Position numbers and translations under genes: made by a program. Positions 35,875-43,626 of a stretch of 64,000 nt of DNA are shown in pieces. The stretch is from Deltaproteobacteria bacterium. Lineage in GTDB: Bacteria > Myxococcota_A > UBA796 > SXON01. The stretch's first letter is position 1, and every line of letters begins with the position of its first letter. Location of the stretch: positions 1-64,000 of the forward strand of contig BJHF01000002.1 in NCBI GenBank assembly GCA_014191855.1, in the 5' to 3' direction. A model generated the notes under the pieces. It worked only from the letters and a program-made list of their open reading frames with translations. It searched no databases and was not told where the DNA came from.

Positions 35875-35911
35875 GGGTCGGGGCGCCTGAGGGTGGTACC
35901 CTGTCGCGGGG

Positions 35912-36835
35912 GTGCATGTGGCAGATCTGGTCAACGAGCTGGTGTGGTCGCACTCGCGGTCCCGCGCGTTCGAGGGCTGCAAACGCGCGTATTGGTATGC
36001 CTATTATGGCAGTTGGGGCGGGTGGGGCGCGAACGCGCCCGCCGAGGCGCGCGCCGCCTACGTTCAGAAGAAGCTCACGACGCGCGCGATGTGGATCGGT
36101 ACGGTGGTGCACCGCGTGGCGGAGGAGCTGCTGCGCGACGCGCGCGACGGCAGACAAACGCCCACGTTGGACGACGTTGTGAGCAGCGTGCGCACGCGGT
36201 GCGAGAAGGACGTTCGGGAGAGCGCCGACGGGAGCTGGCTGCAGCGGCCGGCCAAACGTGTGGGGTTCCGCGAGCATTATTACGAGGAGGGGGCCAGCGA
36301 AGCGGACTGGGCGCAGGCGATCGACGAGATCGAGCGGCAGCTCCGGGGCCTATGGACCCAGCGGCTCTTTCAGCGCCTTCTGGCTGTTCCAAGCCGCATT
36401 CGCGAGCTCGAGGACATGCGCCGATTCGCGGTCGGCGACGTGGACGTGTGGGTGGTGCTCGATGTCCTGGTGGACGACGGGCGTGGGGGCGTGGTGATCC
36501 TCGACTGGAAGACCGGCGGCCACCACGACGACGCCGAGATCCGCGCGCAGCTTGGGGTGTACGGGCTTTATGCCACGGCGGAGCTGGGCATCGCCGCCGA
36601 CGCCATCGTGGCAATGCACGTGAACCTGCGCCACAACGAGGAGACGAAGCACGCGGTGGGGGAGGCGGAGATCGCCCTGGCAAAGGAGACGATTCGCGAC
36701 TCCACCGCCCGCATGCGCGCGCTTTTGGTTGACGTCGAGCAGAACATTGCCGACCCGGGCGCCTACCCGACCCTCGACCCCGGCAGCGAGGACTGCCGCC
36801 GCTGCGGCTTCCGCGGAATTTGTGGTCGCCGTTAG
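35912..36835 (+). CDS. PD-(D/E)XK nuclease with Cas4/AddB-type Fe-S cysteine pattern
   Basis: WSHSRSRAFEGCKRAYWYAYY (first Cys), GTVVHRVAEELL, VVLDVLVDDGRGGVVILDWKTGG..QLGVYGLYA (D, DxK, QxxxY), C-terminal CRRCGFRGIC = C-x2-C-x5-C. Confidence 0.88.
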   Translation: MHVADLVNELVWSHSRSRAFEGCKRAYWYAYYGSWGGWGANAPAEARAAYVQKKLTTRAMWIGTVVHRVAEELLRDARDGRQTPTLDDVVSSVRTRCEKDVRESADGSWLQRPAKRVGFREHYYEEGASEADWAQAIDEIERQLRGLWTQRLFQRLLAVPSRIRELEDMRRFAVGDVDVWVVLDVLVDDGRGGVVILDWKTGGHHDDAEIRAQLGVYGLYATAELGIAADAIVAMHVNLRHNEETKHAVGEAEIALAKETIRDSTARMRALLVDVEQNIADPGAYPTLDPGSEDCRRCGFRGICGRR

Positions 36836-36881
36836 GATCCAACCATTTTTTGGTATCCAGGTGACGGTGCAGTTCAGTACC

Positions 36882-36908
36882 TTGGGGATGTAGCCGCGAG
36901 GTCCCCAA
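36882..36908 (+). promoter_or_regulatory. 7-bp dyad TTGGGGA-N13-TCCCCAA abutting the start codon of the Y-family-like gene
   Basis: Perfect inverted arms 36882-36888 and 36902-36908; the last base of arm 2 is the A of the ATG. Confidence 0.45.
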
Positions 36909-38077
36909 TGTCCGCCACCGTTCCACTCCGCCTCATCCCCGTGTTCCCTTCCACTTCTCTCGGGGAGGATGTGCTCGCCCGAGGCGGGCGCTGCTTCGCC
37001 GTTCGCCAAGGCGGGGCGGTCGCCGATGGCGACGTGCTGGTGGCGGTCCCCGCTGCGAGCGGCGGTCGGCAGGTGCTCATCCCGCGCGGGCTCGGTCGCC
37101 CCATCGTGGCGCGCACGGCGCCGGGGGGCTGGGTGGTCGAGGGCACGGGGGAGGTGTGCGGAACCCGGCGTTGGTGCGCGGTTGGCGGCCTGGCCGCCCG
37201 CGTACGGTCCTATGTGCTCCCCCGCGGCCCCGCGGTGGCGGTAGCGCCGCTCCGGCGGCCCGCCGCACCCGGCTCCCAATGGCTCGCGGTTCGGATCGAA
37301 AACCCGATGCTCGTGGCGCTTGCCGGCACGTCCCCGACGCTGCGCCGGGGCCCGGTCGCGGTGGTGGATAAGCGTGTTCGTGAGGTTTCTCCTCAGGCTC
37401 GTGCGGCGGGAGTGGCGGTGGGGATGTCCTTGCGGCTCGCGATGCGGAAGTGCCCGGGGCTGCGGGTCGTTGCGCCGCCGCCGGCCTCGGCCGCCGAGGC
37501 GGTGCGCGGACTGTTGGAGGCCGAGGTGGGCGAGGTGATGGCGCAGCGCGGCGGCCTGGCGGTGCGCGTCGGCGGGAGCAGCGTGGGCGAGCTCATGGCC
37601 CACGCCGAGCACCTTGCGCTGCGGCTCTGGCAAGAGCTGGGGGTGCACGTGCGCCTCACGATCGCGGCCGAACCGGAGGCCGCGATGCGGCTCACTCGGC
37701 TGCTGGAGCTGGATCAGGTGGCGTTCATCCCCGCGGCCGGCGCGGCCGTGTGGCGGCGGCGGGGCGCGCGGGCGCGCCGCGGGGGCTGGGCAGGGAAGGG
37801 ACTGGTGGACGTCGAGGGGATCGTTGCGATGGCGCGGGCGCTCGTGGATGGGGGCGGCGCGGGCAGCGCGGTTGGCACGCTCCGCCTCAAGGCGGCGGGG
37901 CGCGAGCTCGCGATCCGGTGCGGTAAGCCGGAAGTTCGGGCGGCGTCGCAGGTGGAAACGGCGCTTCGCGCCCGCGCGATGGAGCTGGGCGAGGTGGAGC
38001 GGATGGAGTGGCGGGCCGTGGCGGTGGAGGTGCCTCGCGCGGCCCAGCAGCTCTCGTTGCTGGCGCGGGCGCGGTAG
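36908..38077 (+). CDS. Y-family DNA polymerase-like protein, predicted catalytically inactive (ImuB-like), with novel N-terminal domain
   Basis: ARAAGVAVGMSLRLAMRKCPGLRVVAPPP and ALRLWQELGVHVRLTIAAEPEAAMRLTRLLELDQVAFIPA match Y-family palm/fingers; DxD and DE catalytic positions replaced; C-terminal QLSLL clamp-binding-like motif. Confidence 0.72.
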   Translation: MSATVPLRLIPVFPSTSLGEDVLARGGRCFAVRQGGAVADGDVLVAVPAASGGRQVLIPRGLGRPIVARTAPGGWVVEGTGEVCGTRRWCAVGGLAARVRSYVLPRGPAVAVAPLRRPAAPGSQWLAVRIENPMLVALAGTSPTLRRGPVAVVDKRVREVSPQARAAGVAVGMSLRLAMRKCPGLRVVAPPPASAAEAVRGLLEAEVGEVMAQRGGLAVRVGGSSVGELMAHAEHLALRLWQELGVHVRLTIAAEPEAAMRLTRLLELDQVAFIPAAGAAVWRRRGARARRGGWAGKGLVDVEGIVAMARALVDGGGAGSAVGTLRLKAAGRELAIRCGKPEVRAASQVETALRARAMELGEVERMEWRAVAVEVPRAAQQLSLLARAR

Positions 38078-38100
38078 CCGAATCGGGGTATGCGGCGGGC

Positions 38101-38886
38101 GTGAACACCGCTCCCTTTGAATTCCTCGGCGTGATCCACCTCCTCCCGCTGCCGGCGGCGCCGCGCGGATCGCCGGGGTTCGCGGCCGTACGTGAGCGCG
38201 CGCGCCTCGACGCGGCTGCCCTCGCGGAGGGCGGAGCGACGGGGGTGATCCTGGAGAATTTCGGCGACGCGCCCTTCGCGCGCGACGCGGTTGACCCGCA
38301 TGTGGTGGCGCAGATGGCGGTGATCGGCGCGGAGGTGCGAGCGGCGCACCCGGGGCTGCGGCTCGGCATCAACGTGCTGCGCAACGACGCTCGCGCTGCG
38401 CTCGGCGTCGCCGCCGCCGTGGATGCGGACTGGGTCCGTGTGAACGTGCTCGCCGGCGCCGCGGTGACAGACCAGGGCTTGATCCAGGGAGATGCCCACC
38501 AGTGGCTCCGCTACCGCGCCGAGATCGGGGCGCAGCGCGTGTCGATCGTGGCCGACGTGCACGTGAAGCACGCGCGTCCGCTCGGCGGGGCGCCGATCGG
38601 GGAGGCGGCGGCGGATTTGTTCCGGCGCGCGGGGGCTTCCGTGCTGATCGTGACCGGTCGCGCCACGGGCGCCGCGGCCGCCGAAGACGACGTAGCGGCC
38701 GTGCGGGCCGCGGTTCCGGAGGCGCCGATCTGGCTCGGGAGCGGCGTGAACCACGAGTCGGCGCGCCGGTGGCGAGGGCTGGTACAAGGCGCGATTATCG
38801 GCACGGCGCTGCATCAGGATGGGGATGTGCGCCGGCCATTGGACGCCGAACGCGTGGCCCGGATGTCCGAGGCCCTCAGGGGCTGA
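38101..38886 (+). CDS. BtpA/SgcQ family protein (TIM-barrel)
   Basis: FEFLGVIHLLPLPAAPRGSPGF..DAAALAEGGATGVILENFGDAPF..RLGINVLRNDARAAL..ADVHVKHARPLG..DLFRRAGASVLIVTGRATG. Confidence 0.88.
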   Translation: MNTAPFEFLGVIHLLPLPAAPRGSPGFAAVRERARLDAAALAEGGATGVILENFGDAPFARDAVDPHVVAQMAVIGAEVRAAHPGLRLGINVLRNDARAALGVAAAVDADWVRVNVLAGAAVTDQGLIQGDAHQWLRYRAEIGAQRVSIVADVHVKHARPLGGAPIGEAAADLFRRAGASVLIVTGRATGAAAAEDDVAAVRAAVPEAPIWLGSGVNHESARRWRGLVQGAIIGTALHQDGDVRRPLDAERVARMSEALRG

Positions 38887-39994
38887 GCGCCGCGAAGGCT
38901 TCCTCCCGAAGGGCCGCCAGTTCGACAACAGGCGCCCCGGCATCCGGCGGACCCTGCCACCGCCCGCCGGCGCGCCCGAACCAGAGCGTCGAGGCGCCGA
39001 CCGAAAGCTGAATGTCCTCGTCGCTTCTACGCACAGTCGCCTCCAGGCCCGCCTCCCCAGCAAGCAGCGCCAAAACCCACGCGGCGAGCGGCGCCGGCGC
39101 CGGATCTCCGCGAAGTACGCCGTGAACGGTGGCAGCGGGCTCGCCACCACGAACGCTCTCGCCCACCAGCGCCCACCGCAGCTCTGGCGAGGCCGCGGGG
39201 GGGCGATCCGGTGCGCGGCGCACGAAGTCCACGAGGTGCACCCACTCGGCGGCGACGTGCTCCCGCGCCCGCTCGGGCACGGCGGACATCGCGCCTTCCG
39301 CCAAGGTCGGCGCCCGCAACGAGGGCGCCGCGGGCTCAAGATCGCTGCCCGGTCGGCCGGGCTCCGGCTCGGGTAGAAACGCCCAGCGCGTTTCCTCGAA
39401 ATCGAGATCGGCGAGCACCGGGCGCAGCTCGCGAACGGCAGCGCGGGGATCGGCGTCGCGCAGCAGCAGCGCGCGGTCGTACAGGCCGCCGGCGGGGAAG
39501 CGGTCGGCGAGCGTGCCCAGATCAAGGGGGGAGATCGCGAGGAGCGTAGGATCGAGCTGCGCTCGTCGCGCGGCAGGTGGCGCAGCGATCACCACCTCAA
39601 CCAGGACCGCTGCGTTGGTCGAGGCGCCGGAGAGCAGGAGTCGGGCAGCGTGCGCCTGACCGGGACCACCGCGCAAGGCCACGCGCTGGAGGGTGACGCG
39701 GCGCCACCACGACGCGCCGATCTCCGCCGCACAGGCCCGAAACTCGTCGGGTTCGCCCGCCCCTCGCACCACGGCGGCCCAGGCCAACCACGGGCGCTCG
39801 CAGCGCGGATCACCCCCCCAGCGCACCAGACCCCACGCCAACGCCCGACCCATCGCCTCCGTGCCATCAGGCGTGAGCCCGACCCCCGCAGCGACGAGCG
39901 CAGCGGCGAGGGTCAGGCCGAGGGGGGAAAGCCAGGTGCGGACACGCCGAGGCGTGGTTGGTACAGGTCGAACAGGACTCGTGGGAACAGGCAT
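38876..39994 (-). CDS. hypothetical membrane-anchored protein
   Basis: Long ORF with an N-terminal hydrophobic segment (WLSPLGLTLAAALVAAGVGL); convergent 11-bp overlap with the BtpA gene. Confidence 0.55.
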   Translation of the reverse strand: MPVPTSPVRPVPTTPRRVRTWLSPLGLTLAAALVAAGVGLTPDGTEAMGRALAWGLVRWGGDPRCERPWLAWAAVVRGAGEPDEFRACAAEIGASWWRRVTLQRVALRGGPGQAHAARLLLSGASTNAAVLVEVVIAAPPAARRAQLDPTLLAISPLDLGTLADRFPAGGLYDRALLLRDADPRAAVRELRPVLADLDFEETRWAFLPEPEPGRPGSDLEPAAPSLRAPTLAEGAMSAVPERAREHVAAEWVHLVDFVRRAPDRPPAASPELRWALVGESVRGGEPAATVHGVLRGDPAPAPLAAWVLALLAGEAGLEATVRRSDEDIQLSVGASTLWFGRAGGRWQGPPDAGAPVVELAALREEAFAALSP

Positions 39995-40185
39995 GGTGCC
40001 ACGTGCCCAACGTGTCCGCACCCAGGCGAAGTGTGAAGCGGAAGAGGCGGGAAGGGAGGAGGGAACGGAGGGGGTGAGGGCGAAGCGCTTTCGAGCTTCG
40101 CCATCGCTCCTTGAGAGTATCGGACAACCCTCAGCGCCGCAAGCACCGCATCCACAAAAAAGTACCCCTCGTTGCCCGCGAATTT

Positions 40186-40223
40186 GAGTTATCTATAGAC
40201 ACGTCAATAGCTATGGATAACTC
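40186..40223. promoter_or_regulatory. 13-bp dyad in an AT-rich island upstream of the HEAT-repeat gene
   Basis: GAGTTATCTATAG-N12-CTATGGATAACTC; 12/13 Watson-Crick plus one T-G. Confidence 0.6.
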
Positions 40224-40340
40224 GTTTTGGTTCGATCGAAAGCATGGATGGATCACCGCTTTGATCGAGCCTTCCCCTTGCGGAAAACGCCCCCGGGACA
40301 GCGGAAGATGCCGGCTGGGGTTAGGCTACGAATCTTCGTT

Positions 40341-41405
40341 ATGGATAAGTTCCACCGTCCGGGGGGCGCCTTGAGCTGGTTGCGCGAGTGGGCACGCCGC
40401 CACCGACCGGAGGCGCGAACGGTGGCGATCGTTCGCCAACTTGCAGAATCCGGCTCGGCGGACGATGCGGTTCGCGCGGCACGCGCCGGCTCCCTGGCCG
40501 TTCAGCGCGCCCTCCGCGGCGCCTTCGCCTCGGGCGCCTTGCCCCCCGGCGCCGCCCACCTGGCGCAGCTCCCCCCTCCGCAGGCCGACGAAGACCACTT
40601 GCTGGACGCACGGCTCCGCGCTCGGGCCGGAGAGCCCCTCGATCACGTGCGGGCGCGACTCGCGGCGCGGGATGGCCGTGTGCTACAAACGGCGTTTGGC
40701 CCGCGGAATCCGGCGCGCGCGCTCACGATTGCGCCGCTGCTCGTACGCTTCGACCGGCTCGCCCCCGACCTCGGAGAGCCCCGCGCCGCCCTGCGCGCCG
40801 CCCTCCGCGGGCAGGCCGATACCCTCCCCGCTGCCTGGCTCCGCCTCGCCGCGCTCCGCCACCCGGAGGACGCTCCCCACCTCCTCGCCGCCCGCGACAC
40901 TGCCGGCCGCCGGGGGGACCACACCCTGCTTGACGCCATGGGAACGCACGGTGACCCGTCGTTTCTCGCGCCGCTCCGGGGTGCGCTCCATGCCCGCGAC
41001 ATCGATCCCGGCCGGGGCTTCGTTCAGCGGCGGCTCGCGGCGGATGGGCTGGGACGTCTGGGTCTGGCTGCCGCGATCCCGCTCTTGCTGCGCGCCCTCG
41101 ACGACGAACGCGACGACTTCGAGGGGCGCCCCGGCGCGGGCCTCGGCATTCAGTACCCGGTGCGCGCGAACCTGCTCTGGGCGCTCGGGGAGCTGAGCGC
41201 CGAGGCCGCGATCCCCACCCTCATTGCCTACCTCGGCGACACCTCCGGCTCGGCGTTCGGCGGGTTCTACCTGCCTGCGATGGACGCATTGGTGCGGATC
41301 GGCGCGCCCGCACGGGCGGCCCTGGAGCGCGCCACGCGCGACCACAACCCGCAGGTCGCGGCCAACGCCACCGGCGCCCTGGCCGCGCTATCGGGACCGG
41401 CATGA
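40341..41405 (+). CDS. HEAT-repeat-like protein
   Basis: RRLAADGLGRLGLAAAIPLLLRALDDERDDFEG, NLLWALGELSAEAAIPTLIAYLGDTSG, PAMDALVRIGAPARAALERATRDHNPQVAANATGALAALSG. Confidence 0.75.
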   Translation: MDKFHRPGGALSWLREWARRHRPEARTVAIVRQLAESGSADDAVRAARAGSLAVQRALRGAFASGALPPGAAHLAQLPPPQADEDHLLDARLRARAGEPLDHVRARLAARDGRVLQTAFGPRNPARALTIAPLLVRFDRLAPDLGEPRAALRAALRGQADTLPAAWLRLAALRHPEDAPHLLAARDTAGRRGDHTLLDAMGTHGDPSFLAPLRGALHARDIDPGRGFVQRRLAADGLGRLGLAAAIPLLLRALDDERDDFEGRPGAGLGIQYPVRANLLWALGELSAEAAIPTLIAYLGDTSGSAFGGFYLPAMDALVRIGAPARAALERATRDHNPQVAANATGALAALSGPA

Positions 41406-41746
41406 GCCCCGACCTCCGCCCCGGCGCCCGGCTCTTCGCGGCCGGTCACTTCTTTGAGGCGCACGAGGTGTGGGAGGCGGACTGGAAAACGCTCCCGATG
41501 GGGCCGGAGCGTCGTGCCATCCAAGGGCTCATCCACCTCGCCGTCGCGTTGGAGCACCGCCGGCGGGGGAGCCTCCGCTCAGCGGCGGGACAGTGGGCGA
41601 AAGCGAAGGACAAGCTAGTGAACGGATGCCCGGGGGTGCCGTTCGATCTCACCGCGGTGCTGCTGGCCGTCGCGCCCTGCCTGGACGCGGCGGAGCGGGG
41701 TGAAATGGCGGATATTCCTTCGCTTTCCAGGTACAACCCAGCCTAG
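41402..41746 (+). CDS. DUF309 family protein
   Basis: ARLFAAGHFFEAHEVWEADWKTLPMGPERRAIQGLIHLAVALEHRRRGSLRSA; ATGA overlap with upstream gene. Confidence 0.87.
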   Translation: MSPDLRPGARLFAAGHFFEAHEVWEADWKTLPMGPERRAIQGLIHLAVALEHRRRGSLRSAAGQWAKAKDKLVNGCPGVPFDLTAVLLAVAPCLDAAERGEMADIPSLSRYNPA

Positions 41747-41816
41747 TTGGGTCGGGCGATGTGGCAGGCCAGGGCGCGGGGCCAACGCGGCTCGCTCCAC
41801 ATCGCGGCGCCACAGC

Positions 41817-42611
41817 TCAGCCCCTCATCGCCAGCAGGCGATCCACCAGCTCCGCGAACCCATACCCCCCCTCCCCCTCTGACCGAAACGCCGGCGCCAC
41901 TGGGATCCGCGGCAGCCACCGGTCCACGTTGGCGACGCCCATTGAGAGCGGGAAGTGGGCGAACATCGGGGCGTCGTTCGCGCTGTCGCCGGCGTAGGCC
42001 CAGCGCTCGGGGCTCGGGTTCAACCCCAAGTCGGCGCAGAGGCCCTGGAAGCCGGCGAGCTTGTCGAACGCGCCGAACCACCCGTTCACGTGGATGCTCG
42101 ACACCTTGCACGTGGCGCCGAAGCGCTCGAAGATCGCGACGATCCGGTCGATGTCGGCATCCGGCAGGGGCCGCACATCCTCGCAGAAGTCGATGGCGAG
42201 ATCGAGCTCGCGGTAGGGCTGATCGCTCGCGAGCGCGGTGCCGGGAACCTCGCGGAGCACGGCCTCCCGGATCGCGAGGAGCCGATCCCGGTTCTCCGCT
42301 CGCACGCGTTCATCCTGGCTGAACGCCCGCACCAGCCGGCCCGCGCTCATGTAGAACCACAAGCCGCCGTTCTCCCCAACCACGCCATCGCACGGCCACA
42401 TGCGCGCGAAGTGATCGCACCACCCCGCCGGGCGGCCCGTGACCGGAATCACCGCCAACCCCGCCGCTTTGGCGCGCGCAAGGGCATCGAACGCAGCCGG
42501 CACGATGCGCCCGTGGAGGGTGAGCGTGTCGTCGATGTCGGTGAGCACGCCAACGAGACCCGCAGCTTGAACCGCCGAGATCTCGCTGAGGGGGCGCAGC
42601 CGCGCCTTCAC
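41817..42611 (-). CDS. HAD-superfamily (Cof/SPP/MPGP-like) phosphatase
   Basis: LVGVLTDIDDTLTLHGRIVPAAFDALARAKAAGLAVIPVTGRPAGWCDHFARMWPCDGVVGENGG..RWAYAGDSANDAPMFAHFPLSMGVAN. Confidence 0.88.
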   Translation of the reverse strand: MKARLRPLSEISAVQAAGLVGVLTDIDDTLTLHGRIVPAAFDALARAKAAGLAVIPVTGRPAGWCDHFARMWPCDGVVGENGGLWFYMSAGRLVRAFSQDERVRAENRDRLLAIREAVLREVPGTALASDQPYRELDLAIDFCEDVRPLPDADIDRIVAIFERFGATCKVSSIHVNGWFGAFDKLAGFQGLCADLGLNPSPERWAYAGDSANDAPMFAHFPLSMGVANVDRWLPRIPVAPAFRSEGEGGYGFAELVDRLLAMRG

Positions 42612-42621
42612 CGCCGGGTGC

Positions 42622-43626
42622 CTACTTCACGGTCCAGGTTTCGCCGCCGTTGAGCAACTTCTGGAGCGACGGTGCGCCGCCGGCTTTGGCCTCTGCCACC
42701 TGATCGTTCACCAACGTGTCGTAGGTCGGGCGCTCCTTGCGGAACAACACGCCCATCGGCACCGGGAACTCGGGGTAGTCCAACCGCGCCACGATGGCGC
42801 CCAGGAACGGGTCGGTTTCGTCGTGAACGAGGCAGTCGTCCGGACCGAGGCCATTCCCAAGCTCCACGACGGCCGGACGCAGCCCGTTGAGCTTGATGCC
42901 CTTCTTCCCGCCGGCGAACACCATCGGCTGGCCATGCTGGAGGAACAAGCAGCGCTCTTCGCGGATGGTCTTGTCGGTGAGCTGATCCCACGCGCCGTCG
43001 TTGAAGATGTTGCAGTTCTGCAGGATCTCGACAAACGACGTGCCCTTGTGGTCGGAGGCGGCGCGGAACACGTCCCGCTGATCCTTGGTGAAGATGTCCA
43101 CCGTGCGGGCCACGAAGCTTGCGTCGGCCCCGAGCGCGAGGGCCGATGGCGTGAACGGGTGATCGACGCTGCCCATGGGGCTGGACTTCGTCTTCTTGCC
43201 CACCTCGCTCGTGGGCGAGAACTGCCCCTTCGTGAGGCCATAGATCCGGTTGTTGAACAGCAGGATTTGGAGATCGACGTTTCGCCGCAGAACGTGGATG
43301 AAGTGGTTTCCGCCGATGGAGAGCGCATCGCCATCCCCCGTCGCAACCCACACCGACAACTCGGGCCGCGTAACCTTCAGCCCCGTGGCCACCGCGAAGG
43401 CGCGCCCGTGGATCGTGTGGAAGCCATAGGCGTTGATGTAGTAGGGGAAACGTGAGCTACAGCCGATGCCGCTCACGATCGCGAAGTTCTCGCGGGGGAT
43501 CCCCAGCTCGGCGAACACCGTCTGTGCCTGGCTGAGGATCGCGTAGTCGCCACATCCGGGGCACCACCGGATGATCTGGTCCGACATGAAGTCTTTCTTG
43601 GCGTACGTGCGGGGCTGTGCGTCCAT
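42622..43626 (-). CDS. 2-oxoacid:ferredoxin oxidoreductase, beta subunit (KorB-like)
   Basis: IRWCPGCGDYAILSQAQTVFAELGI..IVSGIGCSSRFPYYINAYGFHTIHGRAFAVATGLKVTRPELSVWVATGDGDALSIGGNHFIHVLRRN (TPP motif). Confidence 0.94.
   Translation of the reverse strand: MDAQPRTYAKKDFMSDQIIRWCPGCGDYAILSQAQTVFAELGIPRENFAIVSGIGCSSRFPYYINAYGFHTIHGRAFAVATGLKVTRPELSVWVATGDGDALSIGGNHFIHVLRRNVDLQILLFNNRIYGLTKGQFSPTSEVGKKTKSSPMGSVDHPFTPSALALGADASFVARTVDIFTKDQRDVFRAASDHKGTSFVEILQNCNIFNDGAWDQLTDKTIREERCLFLQHGQPMVFAGGKKGIKLNGLRPAVVELGNGLGPDDCLVHDETDPFLGAIVARLDYPEFPVPMGVLFRKERPTYDTLVNDQVAEAKAGGAPSLQKLLNGGETWTVK

Noticed and set aside
34538-36277. 579-aa minus-strand ORF spanning several plus-strand genes
   Set aside because: Pro/Arg-rich nonsense crossing multiple plausible genes and the 14-bp repeat; no domain-like segments.
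35912-36835. cas4 of a CRISPR-Cas system
   Set aside because: Cas4-like motifs are present but there is no cas1/cas2, effector or array in the window; better described as a Cas4/AddB-type PD-(D/E)XK nuclease.
36908-38077. Active DinB/Pol IV
   Set aside because: The metal-binding aspartates of the DxD and SxDE motifs are absent from the aligned positions.
42608-43351. 247-aa alternative-frame ORF in the KorB-like gene
   Set aside because: Out-of-frame reading within a confidently identified gene.
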